The notes beneath the pieces are model-generated. The model saw only the letters and a program-made list of their open reading frames with translations, did no database searches and was not told the DNA's origin. A DNA stretch of 64,000 nt, taken from contig NZ_CP063191.1 in NCBI RefSeq assembly GCF_028609845.1, positions 62,001-126,000 of the forward strand. Direction: 5' to 3'. The position numbers and the translations under genes were made by a program. Of this stretch, positions 1 through 8,808 are shown piece by piece. Source of the DNA: Corynebacterium heidelbergense (lineage in GTDB: Bacteria > Actinomycetota > Actinomycetes > Mycobacteriales > Mycobacteriaceae). Numbering within the stretch: position 1 is the first letter of the stretch; each line of letters opens with the position of its first letter.

Positions 1-2
1 GC

Positions 3-239
3 GTGGTCGCTGGTCTGCTCTACATCCCCGTCGCCGGAACGGGCAACGAGCACCTCTTCGGCCTGGCCGTCATCGCGCTCGCCGTGGTGGCGATCGTGGT
101 GTGGGTGGTGCTCGGCGGCCTGCTCAACGGGGACTGGCGCACCCTCGTGACGCTCACGGGAATCATCTGCACCGCCGCGACGGCATACGCTACGCCCTCC
201 CGCATCGAGTCCGCTGACGTGCGGGGATACGCCCGCTAG
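3..239 (+). CDS. C-terminal part of a membrane protein (cut by window edge)
   Basis: The reading frame is open from the first base of the window, so this is the tail of a longer gene and not a 78-residue protein. The visible residues form two hydrophobic stretches (about residues 18-40 and 46-62) separated by a short polar NGDWR segment, followed by a polar tail, which indicates the end of an integral membrane protein. No family motif is visible, so no function is assigned. Confidence 0.6.
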   Translation: MVAGLLYIPVAGTGNEHLFGLAVIALAVVAIVVWVVLGGLLNGDWRTLVTLTGIICTAATAYATPSRIESADVRGYAR

Positions 240-587
240 ACCCGTCTCCATGGCCCGGGCGCACACCCTGGCCGGAGCGTGAACCTTTCCTGGAAATCCT
301 TTCAGCTACGCGGTCTTGGCTTGACCGCAGTGGGGGAGGCTTGCGTAGGTTGGCGGGCCGTGGGTGGCCACCGGAACTTCCGTGGCCGAGATCTCAGTGC
401 CGGAGTTGGGCGTACCTATCCGCCCAGGCGGATAAAGAAATCCCCCTCCCTGGCACGGCAGACACCTTGTACATCGCCCCAGCTTCGTAGCACTTGCTGC
501 GCTGCGGCCGCACGCGCCGAACCCGACGTTCGAGTCCCGCGAGGGCCGCTTCAAAGCGAAATAAGTACTCGAGCAGGAGTTTCTTTC
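240..587 (+). promoter_or_regulatory. Long leader of rpf; possible c-di-AMP (ydaO-type) riboswitch
   Basis: These 348 bases upstream of rpf hold no convincing gene. They contain a perfect hairpin (ATCCGCC/GGCGGAT, 418-433) and, at 519-545, GAACCCGAC followed by a CCCGCGAG segment, which resembles the conserved 3' half of the ydaO/c-di-AMP riboswitch as I remember it. That class is known upstream of actinobacterial rpf and cell-wall hydrolase genes. The 5' half with its GGGGGA-like element (about 332-337) fits only loosely, so the riboswitch call is an inference. The core promoter could not be placed. Confidence 0.3.
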
Positions 588-917
588 ATGCGTAAGTCCG
601 TTAAGACCACCTTGACCCGCTTTGCCCTGGCCGCCGGAACCGCTGGTGCCGTGGCCGCTGCCGCCCCGGCCGCGAACGCCAGCCAGTGGGATCAGGTCGC
701 AGCCTGCGAGTCCGATGGTAACTGGTCCACGAACACCGGCAACGGCTTCTACGGTGGCCTGCAGTTCACCGCCGAAACCTGGAACGGGTACGGCGGCGGG
801 CAGTACGCCCCGACTGCGGACCAGGCGTCCAGGGAACAGCAGATCGAGATCGCGGAGAAGGTTCTTGCCGGGCAGGGCGCAGGTGCCTGGCCGGTGTGCG
901 GCGGCCCGGTCGCTTAA
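588..917 (+). CDS. Resuscitation-promoting factor (secreted transglycosylase-like)
   Basis: The 109-residue product has a Sec signal peptide (MRKSVK, then an alanine-rich hydrophobic run, cleavage near ANA-SQW at about residue 32) followed by a single Rpf domain: [27 protein letters not shown], and a closing WPVCGG. The Glu in ACESDGNW is the expected catalytic acid of this lysozyme-like fold, and two Cys can form the usual disulfide. Such proteins cleave peptidoglycan outside the cell and stimulate regrowth. The ATG at 588 is chosen because it follows a GAGCAGGAG ribosome site and starts the signal peptide; the frame is open further upstream but that part is not protein-like. It corresponds to the short corynebacterial Rpf class, without LysM or G5 domains. 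Confidence 0.92.
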   Translation: MRKSVKTTLTRFALAAGTAGAVAAAAPAANASQWDQVAACESDGNWSTNTGNGFYGGLQFTAETWNGYGGGQYAPTADQASREQQIEIAEKVLAGQGAGAWPVCGGPVA

Positions 918-993
918 CTCGGTCGACTAAACCGTTCACTTCATCGCCCGCCGAGCCCCCCGGGGGCCACCGCAATCCCGGGCGAACCCAGAC

Positions 994-1746
994 CTACTGG
1001 GGCAGCAGTTCCTGTGGAATGCCCATCCCCAGTAGGTCTTCGCGCGTCATCTCGGACTTCTCCAACGCAGCGGCGGCCACATGCCGCATCTGCTCCTCCG
1101 GCGCAGGGATGCGGCGCTGCTCGCTCATGAGGACCGTCAGGGTCTCCGGGTGATCCCGGAAGGCTTGCCACACCAGGGACGTGGCCAGCGCCTCCAGCAC
1201 CAGCCCCCGTGGGCGCCGGGCCTGCTCCGGGACGGGGGCTCGCTTCCCGCCGCCGCGGGGGCGCACGTGCAGATCTTGCTGCCCGATTCCAACGACCGAG
1301 CCATCGCGGTTACGCACCACGGTGGTGTAGGGGACATTGCAGTAGCCGTCCTTCGCGATGCATTCCTTGATCCAGGCAATGAGCTCATCGCTGACCTCCA
1401 CCTCCAGGTAGGCGCCGTTGCGCCCGGGCGTGAGGAACTGGAAGGTGCCGGTGCGGGTCCAGGCCTCGAAGTCCTTGCCCATACGGCGGTTGACCAGGGT
1501 GCCGAAGAGCACGTCTGTCATGGAGAAGAGCGTGCCGCCGAAGGCAGCCGCGTGCATGTTGAGGTTGAGGAAGTTCAGCCGCAGCTCCAGCCGCCCCCCG
1601 GACCAGTCCGGTTCGATGTGGGTGATGCGAATACCGGAGCCGAACAGCGGGGTCCAGGCGCTCATCATGCGGCGGGCTAACTGTGGGGAGGACAGGGCCT
1701 GCGCGGCGAGGCGGGAGGGGTGTAGGAGGTTTTTGACGAATCCCAT
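994..1746 (-). CDS. DUF4442 hotdog-fold protein (thioesterase-like)
   Basis: The product has 250 residues. The central region (FGSGIRITHIEPDWSGG, NMHAAAFGGTLFSMTD, GTFQFLTPGRNGAYLEVEV) matches DUF4442, a family related to acyl-CoA thioesterases such as PaaI; the substrate is unknown. The HAAAFGGTLF segment occupies the place of the hotdog active-site helix. The ATG at 1746 (MGFVKNLL) is preferred over an upstream start because it begins the conserved N-terminus. It is convergent with rpf and divergent from the hydrolase gene. The C-terminal third is charged and not recognised. Confidence 0.75.
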   Translation of the reverse strand: MGFVKNLLHPSRLAAQALSSPQLARRMMSAWTPLFGSGIRITHIEPDWSGGRLELRLNFLNLNMHAAAFGGTLFSMTDVLFGTLVNRRMGKDFEAWTRTGTFQFLTPGRNGAYLEVEVSDELIAWIKECIAKDGYCNVPYTTVVRNRDGSVVGIGQQDLHVRPRGGGKRAPVPEQARRPRGLVLEALATSLVWQAFRDHPETLTVLMSEQRRIPAPEEQMRHVAAAALEKSEMTREDLLGMGIPQELLPQ

Positions 1747-1866
1747 ACTGCTGATTGTGTCACAACTCACTTATCGCTCGAGTGCAGATAACTATAAGTG
1801 CAGCACTGTCGCCGGAGTCGGCGAAACCGGCGTTCTCCCCGTCCACCTGCCATTACCCTCGAAGCC

Positions 1867-2865
1867 ATGGCGAACACGGAACCGCGCAGCGATGCTCCCC
1901 GCACGGAGAAGGTCACCTTCAGTGCTACCGACGGGCACCCCTTGGTCGGTGAGTTGTTTCTTCCGCCCGCACTGGAGGTCCCTGGCGTCCCGAAGAACAT
2001 GGCGGCGGACCCGACCAAAGCAACGTCCGCGTCTGCACAGTCCCGCATCCCCGCCGCGGCCGCAGTGATCCACCCGGCGACCGGCGTGGACATGAACCTG
2101 TACCGCAAATTCGCCGCCTACCTGGCCGAGGAAAAGGGCTGGCCTACCCTCATCTACGACTTCCGGGGGTGCGGCTTCAGCGAGAGCCCGGGGGATCGCG
2201 CCGACCCGGACATGGTGATGGCCGATTGGATGCTTAAGGACGTCCCCGCCGCCACCGGGTGGATCCGGCGGCGATTCCCGGACATCCCGATTCTCGCCGT
2301 GGGGCACTCGGTGGGGGCGCATGGGCAGGCTGCGGTGGGGCAGCGGGAAGCCCCCGTGGACGCGCAGGTCATGATCGCCAGCCACGCGGGCATCACGAAC
2401 CTTGTGCGCGGCCGCCGCGAGCGCGTCAAAGTGTGGACCATTTTCAACGTCATCACGCCCCTTACGGCTCGCATTTTGGGCCATGTGCCCGTGGCTCTCT
2501 TTGGGATGGGGCGCAACATTCCGCTCGGCGTGATGCGCCAATGGGCGGGGTGGACGAAAAAGCCCGGTTATTTTTTTGACGACGCCACCTACGATTTCGC
2601 CGCCCGATACGAACAGCTCCGCGGCCCCGTCCTCAGTGTCGTGTTTAGCGATGATCCGTGGGCTAATCGCCGGGCCGTTGATGTGTTGACGGATCGCATG
2701 ACCAACGCGGACGTGGAAAAGATGAACGTGCAGGTGGGGCCGAATGGTCAGATCGCCGGCCCGGTGGACCATATGGGTTTCTTCCGGTTGAAGAATAAGC
2801 AATTGTGGCCCAAGGTGGGGGATTGGCTGGAGGCGCAGATAGACACATCCCCGCCTCGGTTCTAG
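1867..2865 (+). CDS. Alpha/beta hydrolase
   Basis: The 332-residue protein has the alpha/beta-hydrolase nucleophile elbow GHSVG (Ser about residue 158), an oxyanion-side IYDFRGCGFSESPG strand-turn before it, an SDDPWANRR segment likely carrying the acid, and a late DHMGFF giving the His. It resembles the predicted hydrolases of COG4757, and the substrate is unknown. No signal peptide is present, so it is probably cytoplasmic. The start ATG at 1867 is chosen; the open frame before it is not protein-like. It ends one base before the potassium-uptake gene start, so the genes are probably cotranscribed. Confidence 0.8.
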   Translation: MANTEPRSDAPRTEKVTFSATDGHPLVGELFLPPALEVPGVPKNMAADPTKATSASAQSRIPAAAAVIHPATGVDMNLYRKFAAYLAEEKGWPTLIYDFRGCGFSESPGDRADPDMVMADWMLKDVPAATGWIRRRFPDIPILAVGHSVGAHGQAAVGQREAPVDAQVMIASHAGITNLVRGRRERVKVWTIFNVITPLTARILGHVPVALFGMGRNIPLGVMRQWAGWTKKPGYFFDDATYDFAARYEQLRGPVLSVVFSDDPWANRRAVDVLTDRMTNADVEKMNVQVGPNGQIAGPVDHMGFFRLKNKQLWPKVGDWLEAQIDTSPPRF

Positions 2866-2866
2866 T

Positions 2867-4246
2867 GTGTTGCGGGTGAAAGAACGCAACGGCGCCCCAC
2901 GGGTAAAGCCGACCCAGTTGGTGACGGGCGGCTTCTTCGGCCTCATCATGGTCGGCGCCTTGCTGTTGAGCCTGCCGGTCGCCTCTGCGTCGGGGGAGGC
3001 CACCCCCTTCTTTCACTCCATGTTCACGGCGACCTCCGCAGTGTGCGTGACGGGCCTGGTCGTGGTGGATACGGGCACGCACTGGTCCACATTCGGTCAG
3101 GTCATCATCGTGCTGCTCATCCAACTCGGGGGATTCGGCATCATGAGCCTGACCTCCCTGGCGGGCATGCTGCTCACCGGGAAGTTGGGGTTGCGCCAGC
3201 AGATGAACGCAGCGGCGGAGGGGCGCAGCGGCAACATCGGGAACGTCCGGCGCACCATCAGCGCCACCCTACGGCTGACGGCCACCGTGGAGTTCATCGT
3301 CGCGGTGATCCTCGTTATCCGGTTCAGGCAGGAATACGGGATGAGCCTGGGCCGGGCGATGTGGGAGGGCCTCTTCCACGCCGTATCCGCGTTCAACAAC
3401 GCGGGGTTCGGGCTGCGCTCGGACAGTCTGGTGCCGTATGTGGGGGATGCCTGGATCATCATCCCCCTGGCCGGGGCGCTCATCATCGGCGGCCTGGGGT
3501 TCCCGGTGTTGGCGGAGCTTGTGAGCAAGGTCAAGCGGTCCTGGCGGTTTCGCCGGGTGGGCGGGCACCCCATGCGGCTGAGCGTGACCTCCCGCATCAC
3601 CCTGTGGTGTACGGCGTTCCTCATCGTCGTTGGCTCCGTGGCGGTGGGGCTGGCGGAGTGGACCCACGCCATGCAGGGGTTGCCGGTGCATACAAAGGTG
3701 CTCGCCGCGTTCTTTCAGGGGGTCAGCCCCCGTACCGCCGGGTTCAACTCCTTGGATTACGCCGAGCTGCATCCCGCGACATTGATCATCACCGACATGC
3801 TCATGTTCGTGGGTGGGGGGTCCGCCGGAACGGCGGGTGGTGTGAAAATCACCACGGTGGCCATCATGCTGGCGGCGGCGTTCGCCGAATTTCGCGGGGA
3901 CAATGCCACCACGATCGGCGGCCGGCGGATCGAGGATACGGTGGTTCGCCAGGCCATGACGGTCGCCGCAGCCGGAGTGATTCTCGTGGTGTTTTCCGTG
4001 GTCGCAGTGGAGATTATGGATGTTCAGTTCACCAGCGATCAGATTATGTTCGAGGTGATCTCCGCCTTCGGGACAGTGGGGCTGTCCACGGGCATCACCG
4101 CCCAGCTCACCGCTGGGTCCCAGGCCGTGTTGATGATGTTGATGTTCCTTGGCAGGGTTGGTCCGATTACGCTGGTGACAGCGCTGGCCAGCCGGAACCG
4201 CAAGCGGCGCTACGATCTACCGTCTGAGAGGCCTTTCATTGGGTAA
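2867..4246 (+). CDS. TrkH/KtrB-family potassium uptake membrane subunit
   Basis: This 459-residue integral membrane protein forms the potassium-translocating part of a Ktr/Trk system. The four pore-loop repeats with their selectivity-filter glycines are visible, for example TSAVCVTGLVV, AFNNAGFGL, SPRTAGFNSL and FGTVGLSTG, and a GGGSAGTAGGVK segment typical of the family lies near residue 325. About ten hydrophobic helices fit KtrB. The GTG start at 2867 lies one base after the previous stop; the ATGs are further inside. The 3' end overlaps the ktrA-like gene by 8 bases, so the two subunits are coupled. Confidence 0.93.
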   Translation: MLRVKERNGAPRVKPTQLVTGGFFGLIMVGALLLSLPVASASGEATPFFHSMFTATSAVCVTGLVVVDTGTHWSTFGQVIIVLLIQLGGFGIMSLTSLAGMLLTGKLGLRQQMNAAAEGRSGNIGNVRRTISATLRLTATVEFIVAVILVIRFRQEYGMSLGRAMWEGLFHAVSAFNNAGFGLRSDSLVPYVGDAWIIIPLAGALIIGGLGFPVLAELVSKVKRSWRFRRVGGHPMRLSVTSRITLWCTAFLIVVGSVAVGLAEWTHAMQGLPVHTKVLAAFFQGVSPRTAGFNSLDYAELHPATLIITDMLMFVGGGSAGTAGGVKITTVAIMLAAAFAEFRGDNATTIGGRRIEDTVVRQAMTVAAAGVILVVFSVVAVEIMDVQFTSDQIMFEVISAFGTVGLSTGITAQLTAGSQAVLMMLMFLGRVGPITLVTALASRNRKRRYDLPSERPFIG

Positions 4247-4931
4247 CTTCCTTGGCAACGCACTGCGCGGCAAGCGTCAGATCGATATCCCGCCCGTGGC
4301 GGTGCTAGGGCTGGGCCGATTCGGCGCCTCCCTCGCCGCTGAGCTGGCAGAGCATGGGGTGGAGGTGCTGGGGGTGGATAGCAGCGACCGCCTGGTGCAG
4401 GTGTGCTCGCAGGAGCTCACCCAGACCGCGAAGGCGGATACCACCGACATCGAGGCCCTGCGGCAGTTGGGCGTGGACCAGGTGGAGCGGGTGGTGCTGG
4501 CCATCGGCTCGAAGTTGGAGGCCAGCATCCTCACCGCCTCCAACCTCGTGGAGCTGGGCATTCCCCACATTTGGGCGAAGGCCGATTCGAAGGCGCATGC
4601 CCGGATTCTTACCCAGGTCGGGGTCCATCACGTCGTCCGCCCGGAGCGCGATACCGGGCGGCGGGTGGCCCACCTCCTCGGCGGACGCTTTCAGGACTTC
4701 GCGGAGTTCGACGAGAACCACGGCATGATCAAAATGGCCCCGCCCACGTACTTCACCCGCGCTCGCTTCGACCCGGATCGGCTGATGCGGGATCACGGCG
4801 TGTTCGTGGTGTCCGCCCGGCACCCGGATGGCTCCTGGGAGCCCTACACTCGGGAGCTGAACCTCGACGATGTGGACGAGATCATCCTGGCCGGGGCGCC
4901 CCAGGACCTGGAGAGCTTCGCCCAGTCTTAG
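4239..4931 (+). CDS. TrkA/KtrA-family potassium uptake regulatory subunit
   Basis: The 230-residue cytoplasmic protein carries an RCK N domain with a Rossmann nucleotide site (VLGLGRFGASLA, about residues 22-33, acidic strand end VLGVDSSD) followed by a smaller RCK C domain from about residue 145. Such subunits bind ATP/ADP or NAD(H) and gate the KtrB channel. The start is a TTG at 4239 inside the end of the upstream gene; the overlap and the intact Rossmann strand support it. Size and order match KtrAB systems. Confidence 0.92.
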   Translation: MGNFLGNALRGKRQIDIPPVAVLGLGRFGASLAAELAEHGVEVLGVDSSDRLVQVCSQELTQTAKADTTDIEALRQLGVDQVERVVLAIGSKLEASILTASNLVELGIPHIWAKADSKAHARILTQVGVHHVVRPERDTGRRVAHLLGGRFQDFAEFDENHGMIKMAPPTYFTRARFDPDRLMRDHGVFVVSARHPDGSWEPYTRELNLDDVDEIILAGAPQDLESFAQS

Positions 4932-4991
4932 CCTCGCGGGTTGTGGCCCCCGTGTCCGGTGGTTGTCCCGGAGCCGGGATATATTCACCAC

Positions 4992-6995
4992 ATGTCCACT
5001 GCCGCCCCCACTGGGGTTTCCCGCGATGGGTTTGCCTCGCACGGGTCCCCGACGAGCCTGTTGCAGCCAATCGACCGGCACCACCAACTGACCTTCCCGC
5101 CGTTTACCCGGGGACTGTTGACCATAGGGCAGTGGGTGGTTTTCCTGCTTGGCCTGGCGGGCCTGCTGGGTGGGGGGTATTTCGCCGTGCAGCATGCGCA
5201 GGAGAAGTACCTGCTGGACGTGGGGGTTTTTCAGGACGCCGGTTCCGCCCTGGTGCACGGGCAGCCGTTGTATTCCGATGCTTTCCCCACCCGCTCGGGT
5301 TTCCGGTTCATCTATCCACCCTTTGCCGCGCTGCCCTTCGTGCCGCTGCAGTGGATCCAGGAAAAGCACATGCAGGTGGCCTGGACGCTGCTGACCGTTG
5401 CCGCGGTATGGGTGATCCTGGCGATGGTGTGCCGCCGGGTGGGCTTGCGCAACTGGGTGTTGTGGAGCATCGGGTTGGCCGGGTTCGCGATCAACATTGA
5501 GCCCGTGCGAACGCACCTCATCTACGGGCAGATCAACGCGTTCCTCATCCTGCTCGTCACGGCGGATGCGCTGGGTTACGTGCCCCGCAAGCTGCGGGGT
5601 GTAGGGGTGGGCATCGCCACGGGCATCAAAATCACCCCGGCGGCATACGCTTTGGTGTTCCTCGCCCGCAAGGACTGGTGGTCCGTGGCCCGCTCGGCGG
5701 GGTTCTTCTTTCTCACGGCGGCCATCGGTGCGCTTGTGCGCCCGGCGGAGTCCCTCTATTACTGGACGGACGAGTTCTTCAAGTCCGATCGCGGCGGACC
5801 CCCGTCGTATCCGCCGAACCAGGCTCTGAGCGGCCTGCTGACCCGCGCAGGACTGTCGGATCACGTGGTGGGGTTGATCATGGTGCCGGGCTTCATCCTC
5901 GTCGCTGCGGCGGTGTTGTGGGGGGCTTGGAAGTTGGAGAAAAGCGGGCATCGGGTGGTGTCCCTGTTGCTGGTGGTATTGGGGGTTTGCTTGGCCAACC
6001 CGATTGCCGTCACCCACCACTGGACTGGGATTGTGCTCGTTTTCCCGTTGTTAGCGGCGCTGGCGGTGGGCACGGAGCGGTTGCCGCAGCGCCGCGTCTT
6101 GGCCGCTGTGATCGTCGTGTTCCTGGCGGCGAACTTGTTCGGCCCGCATTACGTCTACCCGCATGCCGAGCACTACACCTTTCACCTGCAGCAGTGGCTG
6201 GTGGGTAATGCGCAGGGGTTGAGCGGTTTCCTACTGTTCCTCGTCTTGCTCGTCGTGGCCGCCCGGTGCACTGCTAGCGTGGTGGCCATGACAGCAAAAA
6301 GTGCTGACCAAGCGAGAAAAATGCAGTCTTCGGGGGCCGCCCAGGAGCAGCGGGCCGTTATCTTCCCGGATGCCGATCTGTCCCCCGATAAGCCCCATTT
6401 CCAGCGGTTGTTTCTGCAGCAGGAGGCCCTGTTAGGTGTGGACGCCAACCCCGCCGCGTTTGCCGCACTGACCGAGATCGGCGATTACCGGGTCCTGGAT
6501 CCACGGGGCAAAGTGGGCCTGCAGGTTACGTTGTTCACCGATGGTCAGGCCACCGTCCAGGTACCCCTGGCCTACTGCGAGGCCGACCAGGAGGGCGCCA
6601 AACGCCCCGGGTTCTTGGGGGAGATGAGCCACAGCGAGCTGGGCCGACGCCACATCTTTGATGCCCGTCAGCGTCCCGAGTTCGCCGAGGCGATCGGCGC
6701 TCTTATTACCTCCGCGGGTCGGGGGCCGGTGAGCGAGAGTGCCAAGGACGGCAGTGTCATCCAACCCAAGGTTCAGGTGCAGGGTACCGGCACGCGATCC
6801 GGGCACGGTTCCGTCGAGGTCGAATTCCCCTTGGTGGTGGACCTGCGTGCCTCGGATTCCGCGGCCCAAGCTGCAGCGGAGGAGCCGGGGCTTATGCTGG
6901 GAACCTGGCAGCAGCCGTCGCCCACGGCGGCAGCGCCGGAGGCGAAAACTTTAGGCGGGGAGTCGGTCACGGCGATCCTCGCTCAGCTCCGCTAG
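4992..6995 (+). CDS. GT87-family glycosyltransferase fused in frame to a maltokinase-cap-like domain
   Basis: The 667-residue frame has two parts. Residues 1-432 form a polytopic GT87 (DUF2029) membrane mannosyltransferase of the PimE type, with the first-loop aspartate in DVGVFQDAGSAL, the FIYPPFAALPF motif and about ten membrane helices; such enzymes use polyprenyl-phosphate-mannose outside the membrane. From about residue 433 (MTAKSADQ, ATG at 6288) a soluble part follows whose VPLAYCEADQE and MSHSELGRRHIFDA motifs match the maltokinase N-terminal cap domain found in small stand-alone actinobacterial proteins. No stop codon separates them. It may be a true fusion, or two genes sharing a frame with an internal start at 6288. 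No strong ribosome site is visible there. Confidence 0.75.
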   Translation: MSTAAPTGVSRDGFASHGSPTSLLQPIDRHHQLTFPPFTRGLLTIGQWVVFLLGLAGLLGGGYFAVQHAQEKYLLDVGVFQDAGSALVHGQPLYSDAFPTRSGFRFIYPPFAALPFVPLQWIQEKHMQVAWTLLTVAAVWVILAMVCRRVGLRNWVLWSIGLAGFAINIEPVRTHLIYGQINAFLILLVTADALGYVPRKLRGVGVGIATGIKITPAAYALVFLARKDWWSVARSAGFFFLTAAIGALVRPAESLYYWTDEFFKSDRGGPPSYPPNQALSGLLTRAGLSDHVVGLIMVPGFILVAAAVLWGAWKLEKSGHRVVSLLLVVLGVCLANPIAVTHHWTGIVLVFPLLAALAVGTERLPQRRVLAAVIVVFLAANLFGPHYVYPHAEHYTFHLQQWLVGNAQGLSGFLLFLVLLVVAARCTASVVAMTAKSADQARKMQSSGAAQEQRAVIFPDADLSPDKPHFQRLFLQQEALLGVDANPAAFAALTEIGDYRVLDPRGKVGLQVTLFTDGQATVQVPLAYCEADQEGAKRPGFLGEMSHSELGRRHIFDARQRPEFAEAIGALITSAGRGPVSESAKDGSVIQPKVQVQGTGTRSGHGSVEVEFPLVVDLRASDSAAQAAAEEPGLMLGTWQQPSPTAAAPEAKTLGGESVTAILAQLR

Positions 6996-7028
6996 CCGAA
7001 CCACCGCTACCGGGGATTTTCTCGCCGG

Positions 7029-8690
7029 TTACGCCGGGGTGGGGCCGACGCCCTCCACGCGGGCAGCGCGGAGAACTTCTTCTGCGGCTGCGGTCGCGGC
7101 GGCGCGGTCCTCCGGGATTAGCCCGATGCGGGTTCTGCGATCCAGAATGTCGCCGACCGTCCGGGCGCCCTCGTGGGTGACAGCGAAGCTCATCCGGGCT
7201 CGGGATATGGACGAGCCGGGGAGCGCCGGCTGGCCGGGGTCCGGTATCACGCACTGCTCCGTGTACGCTGCGGAATCCGGAGCGACATCCGGCAGACCGG
7301 GGGCGCCTAAAAGAGGGGTCCGCTCTGTCACGCAGGGCCCGTACTTGCCCGTTAGGCGGGAGCCAATGGTCGGATCCGCCAGCACTGCATCCACCGTTTG
7401 CTCAGCCATAAGCCGGTATTCCGTGAGCTTGCCGCCCGTGACAGTGACCATGCCGTCCTCCACCAAGATGGCGTGCTCCCGGGACAGGTCGGCGGTGTGC
7501 TCTTTGTTCTCCGCCAGCTCGATCAGCGGGCGTAGCCCGGCGAACGCCCCGTCCACGTCGCTGCGGGTTAGCTTCTTGTCCAACGCTTGGTTGATGACGT
7601 CCAAAATGAAGTGGATATCGGTCTCGGGGGCCTCCGGTTCGTCGGCGAGCGGCGCTGCTTCGTCCGTAATCCCGACATAACACCGGCCCAGCCCCGTGGG
7701 CAGGACGAAGCAGAACCGGTTGGTGGCATGGGGAACCGGGACGGTCAGTGCCCCGGTGGGGTTGCCCAGTTTTTCGGAACGGATGACTAGGTGGGTGCCC
7801 CGGCTGGGAGTGACGGTCACGCGCTTATCCAGATCCCCGGCCCACACGCCGGTGGCATTGATCACCCCGGCTGCGGCTACCGTGACTGTGTCCCTGGTAT
7901 CGGGCCCGAACTGCAAGGTGACGTGGCTCAACCCCTGCTCGGAGGTCACCTGCGTGACGGGGGCGTGGGTCAGCACATCTGCGCCATAGCCCGCCGCGGT
8001 GCGGGCCAGGGCTGTGACCAGGGCAGCGTCGTCGGTGAGCTGGCCGTCGTAATTGACGTACCCGAATTTCACTTCGGCGCGATCCACAGCGGGACAGAGC
8101 TCGGCGACCTTTCGGGCGCTAATTGTGCGCGATCGTGGGAGGGTCTGTGCGGAGGTGCCGGCAGCAATGCGTAGGGCATCCCCGGCGAGGAAGCCCAGGC
8201 GGGGGAGGACGTTGTTGAGCACGCCAAACTTGGCCATGACCGGGACCACCTGCGGCAGCGCCCGGGTGAGGTGGGGGGCCGTGGTCTCCATGAGAATGCC
8301 CCGCTCTTTCGCGGAACGCCGCGCGATCCCTACATTTCCACTGGCCAGGTAGCGCAGCCCCCCGTGGGCCAATTTGGAGGACCACCGAGAGGTGCCGAAG
8401 GCCAAGTCCACCTTGTCCACCAGCAACACGCGCAGCCCGCGGGTCACGGCATCGAGGGCCACCCCCGCACCCGTCACCCCCGCACCGACGACAATCAGGT
8501 CGTAGGGTCCGCCCTTTCGCTGGCCCCCACGCAGTTGGTCAAGTAGATCCGCCCGGCGTTGCGGGGACAGGGCCGCCCGCTCCGCGCGGAAGGCCGGACG
8601 GTTAGAAGCCTCCGCCACGTGGTGGGCACTGCGGGTCGTGGCGTTGGCGATGGCGGTGGCGCGATCAATGGCGGAGTTGCGGCGGCTCAT
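7029..8690 (-). CDS. glpD: Aerobic glycerol-3-phosphate dehydrogenase
   Basis: The enzyme oxidises sn-glycerol 3-phosphate to dihydroxyacetone phosphate and passes electrons to the quinone pool at the membrane. The 553-residue protein shows the FAD dinucleotide site LIVVGAGVTGAGVALDA, the GTSRWSSKLAHGGLRYL motif of GlpD, INATGVWAG, the TPSRGTHLV substrate loop, and the late GGKLTEYRLMAE motif near the C-terminal lobe. The ATG at 8690 (MSRRNS) is chosen over one 30 bases upstream because homologues start near here. It is divergent from the alkyl-DHAP-synthase-like gene, across about 120 bases that must hold both promoters. Confidence 0.93.
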   Translation of the reverse strand: MSRRNSAIDRATAIANATTRSAHHVAEASNRPAFRAERAALSPQRRADLLDQLRGGQRKGGPYDLIVVGAGVTGAGVALDAVTRGLRVLLVDKVDLAFGTSRWSSKLAHGGLRYLASGNVGIARRSAKERGILMETTAPHLTRALPQVVPVMAKFGVLNNVLPRLGFLAGDALRIAAGTSAQTLPRSRTISARKVAELCPAVDRAEVKFGYVNYDGQLTDDAALVTALARTAAGYGADVLTHAPVTQVTSEQGLSHVTLQFGPDTRDTVTVAAAGVINATGVWAGDLDKRVTVTPSRGTHLVIRSEKLGNPTGALTVPVPHATNRFCFVLPTGLGRCYVGITDEAAPLADEPEAPETDIHFILDVINQALDKKLTRSDVDGAFAGLRPLIELAENKEHTADLSREHAILVEDGMVTVTGGKLTEYRLMAEQTVDAVLADPTIGSRLTGKYGPCVTERTPLLGAPGLPDVAPDSAAYTEQCVIPDPGQPALPGSSISRARMSFAVTHEGARTVGDILDRRTRIGLIPEDRAAATAAAEEVLRAARVEGVGPTPA

Positions 8691-8808
8691 GAGTGCGAAC
8701 TTACTACGGCCGCCGGACATACGGTCGGCGATGCGACAGAATTGCGTGGCGGGCGCAGGTATGCCACATTATCCCGAGAAAGTGTCAGCGGGCGCATATT
8801 GTGGGGGT

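Noticed and set aside
918..993. Terminator between convergent rpf and DUF4442 genes
   Set aside because: GC-rich inverted repeats exist (CGCCCG/CGGGCG, CCCCCCGGGGG) but the loop is long and no T-run follows on either strand.
1755..1765. TTGTGTCACAA palindrome in the gap before the hydrolase gene
   Set aside because: It looks like a GlxR/CRP site at first, but those need six bases between the arms; here the arms are one base apart.
4305..6020. Long minus-strand frame of 571 codons opposite ktrA and GT87 genes
   Set aside because: Composition is rich in His, Arg, Gln and Pro without domains, and it covers two well-supported plus-strand genes.
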